From contig NZ_CP012552.1 of the NCBI RefSeq assembly GCF_004803855.2, forward strand, positions 186,001-250,000: DNA of 64,000 bases, read 5' to 3'. Positions 1-8,047 of this stretch are shown one piece after another (position 1 is the first letter of the stretch; each line of letters opens with the position of its first letter). The stretch is from Campylobacter sp. RM16192 (GTDB taxonomy: Bacteria > Campylobacterota > Campylobacteria > Campylobacterales > Campylobacteraceae). Under the pieces are notes generated by a model. The model was not told the origin of the DNA. It did not search any database and saw nothing but the letters and a program-made list of their open reading frames with translations. The translations under genes and the position numbers were made by a program.

Positions 1-1659
1 GCTTTTATTGATGTGCCCGGTCATGAAAGCCTGGTTAAAACTATGATAAGTGGCGCATATGGATTTGACGCTTGCTTGTTTGTCGTGGCGGCAGATGATG
101 GGCTTATGCCTCAAAGCTTAGAGCATTTACAAATTTTAAATTTACTTAGCGTAAAGTCTTTGATAGTCGCGATAACAAAGAGTGATTTGGTTTCTAAAGA
201 GCTTTTAGACCAAAGAGAGAATGAGATAAGAGAGGCTATAAAAAGCTATCAAAATCTTGAAATTTTAGAAATTTTTAGAGTCAGTATAAAAGATAAATCC
301 AGTATTGACGAGCTTAGAAACTATCTTTTTACTTTACAAGCCAAAAAACTTAGCGAAGATGGTGTTTTTCGCTACTACATAGATAGGGTATTTAGTGTAA
401 AGGGTATCGGAAATGTCGTAACCGGAACCGTGATAGAAGGAAGTGTTAGAAAAAACGAGAGGTTATTTAACTACGGTGCAAACAAAGAGGTGCAGGTTAG
501 AAGCGTTCAGATCCATGATCAATTCGTAGATGTAGCCCATCAAAGTAACCGTGTGGCATTAAATTTAACCGGAATTGAGCTAAGCGAGCTTAAAAAGGGT
601 CAGTTACTAAGTAAAAAAGGATTTTTTAGAGGTTTTAAAGAGGCTGATTGTATTGTAACTGCAAAAAATTTAATACATAATGAAAGCGTTACTTTTTGTG
701 TTGGAGCTAGATCAATTAGCGCTAAAGTGCTGATTTTAACTCAGAAAAACGATAGCTATTTCGTGACATTTAAATTTGATAAAGATATGTTTTTAAAATT
801 TGATGAACCTTTTGTTTTGATAGCCAATTCTCGTGTGATAGGCGGTGGAAGGGTTTTAAATCCTATAAATGAACCGCTTAAAAAACAATTGAAAATCGAG
901 TTTTTAAATTTCTTGTTCAAAAAGGACTTTGTAAACGCATTTAATATACTTAAAAATTCGCATAAAAACGGCTTTGGTATCATATCTTCGTATCAAAGAT
1001 TCGGTCTTAATCATGAAGAGGCTTTAAAAGCAGCAAGGCAAATTCCAAATTCATACGTAGATGAAAACGCTCTAAATATTTATGATTTAAGCGCTATAGA
1101 TAGAGTAAAAGCCGTAATAAAATTTATGATAGAAAAAAATCAATATGCGATATTTTCAGCCGCATCCGTAGCTTTAAAGCTAAATTGGGCAAGCGAGGAG
1201 CTGTGCCAAAGGGCTATAGATGAGCTAAAAAGTGCGAATCTGATAGCTCAAAATGATGGCGTATATACAAAGATAGGCATTGATATAACGGAACTAAAGG
1301 TAAAGATAGAGGAGAGAATTTATAAAATTTTAGAGAGTGCAAATTTGGCTCCAGATGCACCTTATAATATATACGATGAGCTTGAAATAGATAGGGTAAC
1401 GGGCGATAATGCGCTTAAAAAATTAACCGGAATAAGGCGGGTTGTAAGGCTGGTGCATAATCTTTTTGTAACCACAAAGGCTTTAAACGAGGCTTGTGAA
1501 AAATTAAGAGAGATCATTAAAACAGAAGGTTTTGTAAATGTAGTAAATGCAAAAGAGCGTCTAAATTTGAGCAGAAAGTACGTAATAGCCTATCTTGAAT
1601 ACCTGGACACAATGCCTGATATCATTAAAAATGGCAATGATAGGGTCATCAAAGGGTGA
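1..1659 (+). CDS. selB: Selenocysteine-specific elongation factor SelB (5' truncated by window edge)
   Basis: SelB is a GTPase that carries Sec-tRNA to ribosomes stalled at UGA codons and reads the SECIS hairpin just downstream. The reading frame is open from base 1, so the N-terminus with the P-loop lies outside the window. The visible part begins at the G3 motif DVPGH and includes the NKxD-like TKSD motif, then EF-Tu-type domains 2 and 3. The last ~250 residues form winged-helix repeats, the family's mRNA-binding region. The C. jejuni neighbour upstream is selA, which would be just outside. The gene is consistent with the three UGA-containing genes and tRNA-Sec in this window. Family assignment is firm. 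Confidence 0.93.
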   Translation, partial: AFIDVPGHESLVKTMISGAYGFDACLFVVAADDGLMPQSLEHLQILNLLSVKSLIVAITKSDLVSKELLDQRENEIREAIKSYQNLEILEIFRVSIKDKSSIDELRNYLFTLQAKKLSEDGVFRYYIDRVFSVKGIGNVVTGTVIEGSVRKNERLFNYGANKEVQVRSVQIHDQFVDVAHQSNRVALNLTGIELSELKKGQLLSKKGFFRGFKEADCIVTAKNLIHNESVTFCVGARSISAKVLILTQKNDSYFVTFKFDKDMFLKFDEPFVLIANSRVIGGGRVLNPINEPLKKQLKIEFLNFLFKKDFVNAFNILKNSHKNGFGIISSYQRFGLNHEEALKAARQIPNSYVDENALNIYDLSAIDRVKAVIKFMIEKNQYAIFSAASVALKLNWASEELCQRAIDELKSANLIAQNDGVYTKIGIDITELKVKIEERIYKILESANLAPDAPYNIYDELEIDRVTGDNALKKLTGIRRVVRLVHNLFVTTKALNEACEKLREIIKTEGFVNVVNAKERLNLSRKYVIAYLEYLDTMPDIIKNGNDRVIKG

Positions 1660-1685
1660 TTTCATATCCGTTTAAAAAAAATTAT

Positions 1686-1691
1686 TATAAT
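1686..1691 (+). promoter_or_regulatory. Probable -10 box for the DsbC-like gene
   Basis: A perfect TATAAT lies 30 bases before the ATG at 1722, in the short gap after selB. Campylobacter sigma-70 promoters rely mainly on this element. No experimental start is known. Confidence 0.45.
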
Positions 1692-1721
1692 CCTCGAAAT
1701 TTTTAAAAAAAAGGTAAAAAA

Positions 1722-2444
1722 ATGAAAAAAATTGTTGTAGTCTCTTTGGTTGCTGCTAGTGCGGCTTTTGGTGCGAGCGATGCTCAGATAATGGAATTTT
1801 ATAACGCTATGATAGGCGGAAAACAAGGCGTAAGTATTACAGTAAGCGATCGCCAAAAAGTATCTGATAAATCAGATATAGAGGTAGTTACCGTAACTAT
1901 AAGTGATGGCAAAAACTCTCAGCATGATGTAGTATTTACAAAAGGTGATTTTTTATTTCCTGAAATTTTCGATCTAAAAGAGCACAAATCATACTCTAGA
2001 GATTTCCAACAAAAGATAACTGTTAAAAATTTAGCCGCAGTTTATAATAAAGAGGATAAGAAAAATATCATCTCCTTAGGAAATGACAGCAAAAAACCTA
2101 CTATAGTAGTTTTTTCTGACCCTGAGTGTCCATACTGTAGAGCTGAACTTGATAAGATAGAGAGCACTTTAAAAGAGTCTAATGTGCAAATTATATTAAC
2201 TCCGGTGCATGACACAACAGCCCTTCAAAAAAGCTTCTTAGTATATAAAGACGTAGCAGCTGCAAAAAGCGATAGCGAAAAGATCAAGGCTCTAAGAAAA
2301 TATTTCGCACCTGATTATACTGTAGATCAAAAAGCTGTAAGCGAAGATGAGGTAAAAAAGATGGATGAGCTTCGCACTAAGTATCTTGCCGCAGGCGTTA
2401 GAAGCGTGCCTTTTATAATTAATTTGGAAGAACTAAAAAAGTAA
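1722..2444 (+). CDS. Periplasmic DsbC/DsbG-like thiol-disulfide oxidoreductase
   Basis: Secreted thioredoxin-fold protein expected to oxidise or isomerise disulfides in the periplasm. It has a signal peptide ending near AAFGAS. An N-terminal region of about 100 residues resembles the DsbC dimerisation domain. The thioredoxin domain carries the active site CPYC (context DPECPYCRAE, residues ~134-143) and a C-terminal VPF cis-proline loop. The length of 240 residues fits DsbC-type proteins. It directly follows selB, the arrangement remembered for C. jejuni Cj1379-Cj1380, whose thiol oxidoreductase was reported as bifunctional. Whether this one acts as oxidase or isomerase cannot be read from sequence. 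Confidence 0.8.
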   Translation: MKKIVVVSLVAASAAFGASDAQIMEFYNAMIGGKQGVSITVSDRQKVSDKSDIEVVTVTISDGKNSQHDVVFTKGDFLFPEIFDLKEHKSYSRDFQQKITVKNLAAVYNKEDKKNIISLGNDSKKPTIVVFSDPECPYCRAELDKIESTLKESNVQIILTPVHDTTALQKSFLVYKDVAAAKSDSEKIKALRKYFAPDYTVDQKAVSEDEVKKMDELRTKYLAAGVRSVPFIINLEELKK

Positions 2445-2456
2445 AATCTCAATTTT

Positions 2457-2485
2457 AAAGGCTTTGATTTTTCAAAGCCTTTTTA
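2457..2485 (+). terminator. Rho-independent terminator after the DsbC-like gene
   Basis: An 11-bp perfect stem (AAAGGCTTTGA / TCAAAGCCTTT) with a TTTT loop, followed by more T residues, begins 12 bases after the stop codon. Confidence 0.85.
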
Positions 2486-2658
2486 TACATCTTCTATAAA
2501 ATAACTAAAACTACAAATAAATTTAAAATTATCAAATAGATTTTTAAAATTTTATACAAGTAATTTTGTATTTATAAGTGTAATTATTTTTTTATATTTT
2601 TAAATATATTTTAAGAATAATACTTAATACAACTTCTTTACGATTTATAATTATAAGA

Positions 2659-2675
2659 TATGCTAAATTTGCATA
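2659..2675. promoter_or_regulatory. Candidate operator TATGC-N7-GCATA, copy 1
   Basis: Perfect 5-bp arms around a 7-base centre (TAAATTT), eight bases after a TATAAT, hence overlapping the expected transcription start. An identical-arm, identical-spacing copy stands at 29249-29265. The regulator is unknown. Its position favours repression. Confidence 0.5.
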
Positions 2676-2689
2676 AAAAGTTTTTTAGG

Positions 2690-2712
2690 GCTTTTGCTAC
2701 GAAAAGCTTTTT
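2690..2712 (+). terminator. Possible attenuator hairpin in the operon 1 leader
   Basis: GCTTTT-GCTACG-AAAAGC is followed by TTTTTATTT and lies between the candidate promoter and the first gene. The stem is only six pairs and AT-rich, so it may be a weak terminator/attenuator or chance. Confidence 0.3.
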
Positions 2713-2795
2713 ATTTGGAGATATTTTTATATAGAAATATGCCAAATTTGAATGTTATATTTTGCTTTTAAATTCTTTAATGAAAGGAGAGGGAA

Positions 2796-3005
2796 ATGGA
2801 GGGATCAAGACGAGAATTTCTTAAAAAATCCCTAAAGATGGGGGCTGTTGGAGCAGGTGTAGTTGCTACTTCAGTTGCTACCGCTAGTACCGGTGGTAGT
2901 CTAAAATCAGACTCCAATGGTGTAGTTGTAGGAAAATCAAATAAAAAAGAGGTGCTCTATAAAACGAGCAAAGAATGGGAATATTACTATAAGATCGCTT
3001 ATTAA
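2796..3005 (+). CDS. Small Tat-signal protein of formate dehydrogenase operon 1
   Basis: A 69-residue protein with a twin-arginine motif (SRREFLKK, residues 4-11) and a small-residue-rich hydrophobic stretch rich in Ala, Gly and Val. A short polar tail ends in EWEYYYKIAY. It stands 11 bases before fdhA, as in C. jejuni (Cj1513c upstream of FdhA). The paralogue at 30123-30302 has the same layout and a similar ending (TWEFYYQQAK). This points to a conserved function tied to formate dehydrogenase assembly or a small structural subunit. The exact role is unknown to me. Confidence 0.8.
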   Translation: MEGSRREFLKKSLKMGAVGAGVVATSVATASTGGSLKSDSNGVVVGKSNKKEVLYKTSKEWEYYYKIAY

Positions 3006-3016
3006 GGGAGAAAACT

Positions 3017-5962
3017 ATGAGTGATGCACGTATAGGAAGACGCTCTTTCCTTAAGCTTGCAGCCCTTGGAGCGGGTAGCACTGTAGCTTTCGGAAAGAAC
3101 GAAACAATAAGAGGGGTCACCAATGAGGAGATTAAAAATCCTTTTGAGGGCTCAAAGAGGGTTAGAACAATTTGTTCGATCTGCTCGGCCGGCTGTGGTA
3201 TAGAAGCAGAGGTTAAAGATGGGGTTTGGATACGCCAAGATATGGCTATGTATCACCCGATATCACAAGGTAGCCACTGCTGCAAAGGAATCGATCAGAT
3301 CGATCTTACAAAGAGTAAACAACGCATCAAATATCCGATGAAGAAAGTTAACGGCAAATGGGAGCGCATTAGCTGGGAGACAGCTGTTAACGAAATCGGC
3401 GATAAGATGCTTGAAATTCGTAAAAAACATGGACCTGACTGTGTTGAGTTTTTAGGTTCGGCAAAATTTAGCAACGAGCAATCTTTCTATTTTAGAAAAT
3501 TTGCGGCATTTTGGGGCACAAACAATATAGATCACGTTGCACGTATTTGACACAGCGCATCAGTCGCCGGAGCGGCGAATACTTGGGGTTATGGCGCTAT
3601 GACAAACCACTTTGGAGATATTGCATCGAATTCTAAAGCTATTATGGTTGTGGGAGCAAACTCTGCTGTTGCAAACCCTGTTGGAGGTATGAAGCACTTC
3701 CTTCAAGCTAAAGATAGAAATAATGCAAAATTAATAGTTGTTGATCCGATCTTTACTAAAACAGCTGCCAAAGCCGATCACTATGTGAGAGTAAGACCGG
3801 GAACCGATATAGCGTTTGCTTACGGTATGCTACATCTTATATTTAAAAACGGATGGGAAGATAAAGAGTATATAGGCGATAGAACTTACGGAATGGATGA
3901 AATCCGTAAAGAGGCAGAGCACTGGACACCTGAGGTTGTTGAAGATGTTACTGGAGTACCTGCTGAACAATTAATTCAAGTAACTAGAATCTTTGCTACT
4001 ACAAAACCTGCCGCTGTTGCTTGGTCATTGGGACTTACTCAGCACTCAATAGGTAGTTCTAATACGAGAATTTTCCCTATTCTTCAATTAGTGCTTGGTA
4101 ACGCAGGAAAATCTGGCGGCGGATGTCAAATCATTCGTGGACATGACAACGTTCAAGGTGCTACAGATATGGGTAATTTGGCGGATTCTCTTCCTACATA
4201 TTATGGTCTTGGAGATGCGGCTTGGAAGCACTTCTGTAAAGGCTGGGGCGTAGAATTTGATGATTTCGTAAAACGCTTTGCTGTTTCAACTAAAGAGCCT
4301 AAACAAGGCGGCGCTCCTGTTAAAGGAACGAAATTTGAGGAGTACTTCTATCACGATCCTAAAAACCCTGAAGATAGAAACTGGAGAAATGAAAAAGGTT
4401 GGTCGCTATCTAAATGGTGGCAAGGTGTTTTAAAAGAGGAAGATACCTTTACAAGCGGCGAGCTAAAAGTTCTTTGGGTTCAAGGAACGGGAATTACCTC
4501 TATGGCTCACCTATCTAAAATTCAAGAGGCTATCGATAAACTAGATATGCTTGTTATAGCAGAGCCTTTTGTAAACGAAGTTGCTATTCTTAGTGATAGA
4601 AAAGATGGAATTTACATCCTTCCTGTTGCGACTCAGTTTGAAAACGAAGGTATAGTTGTTGCGACTAACCGTGCTGCGCAATGGAGAACAAAGGTCGTAG
4701 ATCCGCTATACGAGAGTAAGCCAGACCAAGAGGTTATGTTTGAATTTGCAAAAAAATGGGGATTTTATGATGAGTATACAAAATCTCTTAGAATGAATGA
4801 TAATCTTGAGGTGGTAAAAGATAGCTTTATATGGCCTGACGATGCTACAAAAGAGCTTGCTAGAATGGGGCAATCTATCGGCCTTCAAGGATGGCAACCT
4901 GAGCGCTTAAGAAAACATCAACAAAACTGGGAGAATTTCGACCCTGATACCTTGATAGGTATAGGCGGAGAAGTTAAGGGCGAGTATTACAGCTTGCCGT
5001 GGCCATGTTGGGATAAGCAACATCCTGGAACACCAATACTTTACGACCTAAGTAAGCCTTATGTAGAGGGCGGATGCGGATTTAGAAATCGCTTTGGTTT
5101 AGAGCATAATGGGGTTAGTCAAATAGCTTCTGAAGCTGTTCAGTTAAAGGGTTCTAAGGTAAAAGGCGGATATCCTCAAATTACAAAAGAGAATATCGAA
5201 ACAGTTCTTGGCATCACTCTAACAGAGGAAGAAAAATCTAAGATGGGTGCCAACTGGATGATGGATTATAGCGGTATTATTAATCAAAAATGCCGTGAGG
5301 CAGGCGTTGCTCCATTTGGTAATGCAAGAGCGCGTGCATTTGTATGGGAATTTATCGATAAAATTCCAAAACATCGCGAGCCTCTACACTCGCCAAGATG
5401 GGATTTGGTTCAAAAATATCCTGCTATTGATGATCAAAAGAAGAATTTCCGTGTTGCGGTTAAATTTAAATCAGAACAACAAGAGCAAGATTGGAGCAAG
5501 AACTTCCCAACTATTATCAGCTCAATGCGCCTAGTAAACTTGAGCGGTGCCGGAATGCTAGAGAGAACAAGTAAATATCTAGCGGCTATTACGCCTGAGA
5601 TGTTTGCCTATGTTAATCCGGAGCTAGCTCTTAAATATGGTATCCAAGATAAGGATATGATGTGGATTCATTCGCCTCAAGGCACAAAGATTAAAGTAAG
5701 ATGCTATCACAATCATAGCGTTACGCCTGATAGAATTTGTTTGCCTTATAACTTCGCAGGAGTTATGCAAGGTGTGGATTTAAGTCACCGCTATCCTGAG
5801 GGAACTAAGCCTTATACTACTGGTGAGCCTTCAAATATCATAACAAACTACGGATTTGACCCGGTAACTCAAATTTCAGAGTATAACGCAGGCTTATGTA
5901 GACTGGAAAAAGCTGATGATATGGGCTTTAAAACCAATTTCTTAGATGAAATAGCGAAGTAA
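3017..5962 (+). CDS. fdhA: Formate dehydrogenase catalytic subunit 1, selenoprotein (Sec178)
   Basis: Oxidises formate to CO2 at a molybdenum (bis-MGD) centre in the periplasm. The frame is interrupted only by TGA at 3548-3550 and reads through to 5962 (981 residues). The context ARI-U-HSASVAG matches the family's Sec-His active site. The N-terminus has a Tat motif (GRRSFLKL). A Cys cluster for one [4Fe-4S] follows (CSICSAGC and HCCKG). A SECIS-like hairpin lies right after the UGA. Relative to the second FdhA it carries an extra ~40-residue segment around residues 415-455. It is followed by fdhB 10 bases later, but no membrane subunit gene follows in this operon. Confidence 0.95.
3548..3550 (+). 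other. In-frame UGA selenocysteine codon of fdhA 1
   Basis: TGA within an otherwise continuous frame at the conserved molybdenum-ligand position (RI-U-HS). It is supported by the hairpin at 3564-3578, by selB and by tRNA-Sec in this window. Confidence 0.93.
3564..3578 (+). promoter_or_regulatory. Bacterial SECIS hairpin in fdhA 1
   Basis: TCGCC / GGCGA stem with a five-base loop GGAGC. The loop begins 21 bases from the T of the UGA, the spacing used by SelB-read elements in E. coli fdhF/fdnG. The paralogue has the same stem with loop GGTGT. Confidence 0.8.
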
Positions 5963-5972
5963 GGAGTAGGTA

Positions 5973-6533
5973 ATGGCAAGAATGAAATTTTTCGTTGATA
6001 ACGATAGATGTATTAGTTGCTTTGGATGTCAAGTTGCTTGCTCTTCTGCTCACGAGGTTCCTGTAGGTGTATATCGCCGTAAGGTTATCACGCTATACGA
6101 CGGCGTTGAAGGCAAAGAGGTTTCAACAACCATCGCATGCCAACACTGCACGGACGCACCTTGCGAGCAGGTTTGTCCTGTGGATTGCTTTTATATCCGT
6201 GAGGACGGTATCGTTCTTCACGATAAAAACAAATGTATCGGATGCGGATACTGCTTATACGCTTGTCCTTTTGGCGCACCACAGTTCCCAAGAGACGGGG
6301 CTTTTGGTATCAAGGGCGCTATGGATAAATGTACTATGTGTGCAGGCGGACCGGCTCCTACAAATTCACATGATGAGCGCGAACTATACGGACAAAACCG
6401 TATCGCAGAGGGTAAAGTGCCTATGTGTGCGGCTGTTTGTGCGACAAATGCTCTTTTGGTTGGAGATGCAACCGAAGTTGCAAACGTGTATCGCAAACGT
6501 GTCACACTTCGCAATACAGGCTTTTCTATCTAA
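5973..6533 (+). CDS. fdhB: Formate dehydrogenase iron-sulfur subunit 1
   Basis: Electron-transfer subunit passing electrons from FdhA through four [4Fe-4S] clusters. Ferredoxin-type Cys sets are visible in order: CISCFGCQVAC (residues ~14-24), CQHCTDAPCEQVC, CIGCGYCLYAC and CTMCAGG with CAAVC near the C-terminus. At 186 residues it is about 20 shorter at the C-terminus than the paralogue at 33160-33780. It has no C-terminal membrane helix of the E. coli FdnH type. It lies 10 bases after fdhA with RBS AAGGAG. Without an fdhC of its own it may share FdhC from the second operon (inference). Confidence 0.92.
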   Translation: MARMKFFVDNDRCISCFGCQVACSSAHEVPVGVYRRKVITLYDGVEGKEVSTTIACQHCTDAPCEQVCPVDCFYIREDGIVLHDKNKCIGCGYCLYACPFGAPQFPRDGAFGIKGAMDKCTMCAGGPAPTNSHDERELYGQNRIAEGKVPMCAAVCATNALLVGDATEVANVYRKRVTLRNTGFSI

Positions 6534-6538
6534 ATTTA

Positions 6539-6566
6539 AGGGGGCAAATTTGCCCCCTTTCCCTCT
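6539..6566 (+). terminator. Terminator of formate dehydrogenase operon 1
   Basis: Perfect 9-bp inverted repeat GGGGGCAAA/TTTGCCCCC followed by a pyrimidine run (TTTCCCTCTCTTTT), six bases after the fdhB stop. Confidence 0.8.
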
Positions 6567-6611
6567 CTTTTATCTTTTAAAATATTTTATCTTTGATTAA
6601 TCGCAGCGAGC

Positions 6612-6617
6612 TATAAT
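6612..6617 (+). promoter_or_regulatory. Probable -10 box of the TraT-like lipoprotein gene
   Basis: TATAAT 33 bases before the ATG at 6651, with RBS AAAAGGA between them. Confidence 0.45.
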
Positions 6618-6650
6618 TTGCTTAAAATGATTAAGTAAAAAGGATTTGCG

Positions 6651-7229
6651 ATGAGGTATTTTCAAATTTTACTCCTTTTATTTATAGCTTTTTTCTTTGT
6701 AGCTTGCAGTACAAGTAGCACGCCAAAATTATACTTAAACTCTAGTGCGCCAGTATTTATCACAAATTTAGACGCAAATAGAACAGTTTTTATAAATTTT
6801 AAAAACTCATCGGGTCATCAAAACACTCTTGAAGAGACGGTTAAAAAGAAATTTATGAACAAAGGCTTCGTGCCAGTAGCTGATAAAAAGCTTGCTGATA
6901 TAGTTATACTTGGGGATTTTATGATGCTTGAGCGAATTGAGCGCAAAGATCCGAATGTCTTTATAAATTTAGGCTACGGATTTGGCTCGTTTGGGCGCAG
7001 GACTTCAGCAGGCATTGGTGTTGTTTTTGGCGATCCTTTTTATGATGATTATTACGACACTCGCCACTACATATATAAAGCCACTGTTAGTGTCTCAATC
7101 ACTACAAAAGAGCGTGAACAGCGCACTATACTTGATGTACAAAGCGACAAAAACGTATATTCGCCAAGCTATATTATGCCGTTTATAGAAGAAAAGATAG
7201 CCACGCAGATAATCAATTTCTTTTATTAA
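6651..7229 (+). CDS. TraT-like outer-membrane lipoprotein
   Basis: A 192-residue lipoprotein with a hydrophobic signal sequence and lipobox FVAC (Cys at residue ~19). The segment NRTVFINFKNSSG...GFVPVADKKLADIVILGDF resembles the TraT complement-resistance family pattern (RTVFLQIKN, then GYQVV...A). The centre is rich in Gly and Tyr (YGFGSFGRRTSAGIGVVFGD). The TraT link is from remembered motif similarity, so moderate. The gene stands alone between the operon 1 terminator and the next promoter. Confidence 0.6.
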   Translation: MRYFQILLLLFIAFFFVACSTSSTPKLYLNSSAPVFITNLDANRTVFINFKNSSGHQNTLEETVKKKFMNKGFVPVADKKLADIVILGDFMMLERIERKDPNVFINLGYGFGSFGRRTSAGIGVVFGDPFYDDYYDTRHYIYKATVSVSITTKEREQRTILDVQSDKNVYSPSYIMPFIEEKIATQIINFFY

Positions 7230-7317
7230 TTTAAATTCTTGCAAATGGGCTAAATTGTATTTTTACTTTTAAATCTAGAGCGTTTTTGTAAATTTTCAAT
7301 TCGTAAAGCCATTTTGA

Positions 7318-7323
7318 TATAAT
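7318..7323 (+). promoter_or_regulatory. Probable -10 box of the small membrane protein gene
   Basis: Extended TTTTGATATAAT ends 54 bases before the ATG at 7378. Confidence 0.4.
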
Positions 7324-7377
7324 CATTTTTAAATTTTGGCTTTTGAGCGCAAAATTTGTGAAACAAAAAGGAAGATT

Positions 7378-7845
7378 ATGCAGATAAAGGAGAATAAAAA
7401 GGGTGCTATAGGCTCGCTTGTGATGTCTATTTTGCTATTTTTGGCAGGTTTAGTAGGCTATCTTTATTATGAGCTTAGTGGATCTGGAATTTTTACGATG
7501 GTTATAAGCTTTATATGTGCGGTTTTTTGCGTGAAAAAGATAGTTCAAGAGAGCTTTATAGAAATTTTTGATGACGGATTTGGCGTGAAAAAGGGTTCTA
7601 AACAGCATAAATTTTATTTTAAAGATATTGATGAGATCAGCACTCGTGTAATAGACAAGAAGCGAGATATACAGGTTTTAAATGTGAAATTTAAAAGAGG
7701 CAAGCTTGATAGAGATGCTGCCGATGGACTTATTCAACCAATCGGCGAAAACGACGCAATAATCTTAGATAAATACGAAAAATCAAAATATGAAATTTTT
7801 AATCTTTTAAGAGAGAAGCTGCAAAAACTTAATACTAATAAATAA
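7378..7845 (+). CDS. Conserved hypothetical membrane protein with C-terminal PH-like domain
   Basis: The start at 7378 is chosen because AAAAAGGAAG lies just upstream and the residues before it are poor. Two closely spaced membrane helices (residues ~10-32 and ~38-58, starting SLVMSILLFLAG and FTMVISFICAVF) are followed by a soluble domain of ~90 residues. This domain is rich in alternating strands (FDDGFGVKKGSKQHKFYFKD), as seen in bacterial PH-like/DUF304 membrane proteins. No catalytic motif is visible. I do not recognise a specific function. Confidence 0.65.
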   Translation: MQIKENKKGAIGSLVMSILLFLAGLVGYLYYELSGSGIFTMVISFICAVFCVKKIVQESFIEIFDDGFGVKKGSKQHKFYFKDIDEISTRVIDKKRDIQVLNVKFKRGKLDRDAADGLIQPIGENDAIILDKYEKSKYEIFNLLREKLQKLNTNK

Positions 7846-8047
7846 TTTTTGTTTTGAAATTTGATTTTTTTTCTTGTTATTGTTTATATTTTATAAATGT
7901 TAAAATAAGTATTTGTTTATAAATATTAAAATAATTTTTTCTGCTAGAAACTCGAATTTATACGATATATACGTGATTCTATATAAGTAAAATTTAATTT
8001 TTTTAATATATAATTTTAAATTATTTTTAAATAACAAGGATATTTAT
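7846..8047 (+). promoter_or_regulatory. AT-rich gap upstream of autotransporter 1
   Basis: About 200 bases of nearly pure A+T with no open frame and no convincing hairpin. RBS AACAAGGATA precedes the ATG at 8048. It presumably holds the promoter, but no single -10 box stands out. Confidence 0.35.

Larger units (their letters stand above)
2486..2795 (+). promoter_or_regulatory. 310-base regulatory gap before formate dehydrogenase operon 1
   Basis: No gene is visible in this AT-rich stretch. It holds a TATAAT (2646-2651), an inverted repeat TATGC-N7-GCATA (2659-2675) where transcription would start, and a short GC-containing hairpin followed by a T-run (2690-2712). A strong ribosome binding site AAAGGAGAGGG (2783-2793) precedes the ATG at 2796. 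The same inverted repeat lies before the second formate dehydrogenase operon. Confidence 0.6.

Noticed and set aside
6067-6600. Alternative plus-strand frame of 177 codons overlapping fdhB
   Set aside because: It lies entirely over the Cys-rich fdhB frame, has unlikely composition and no matching start signals. A shadow frame.
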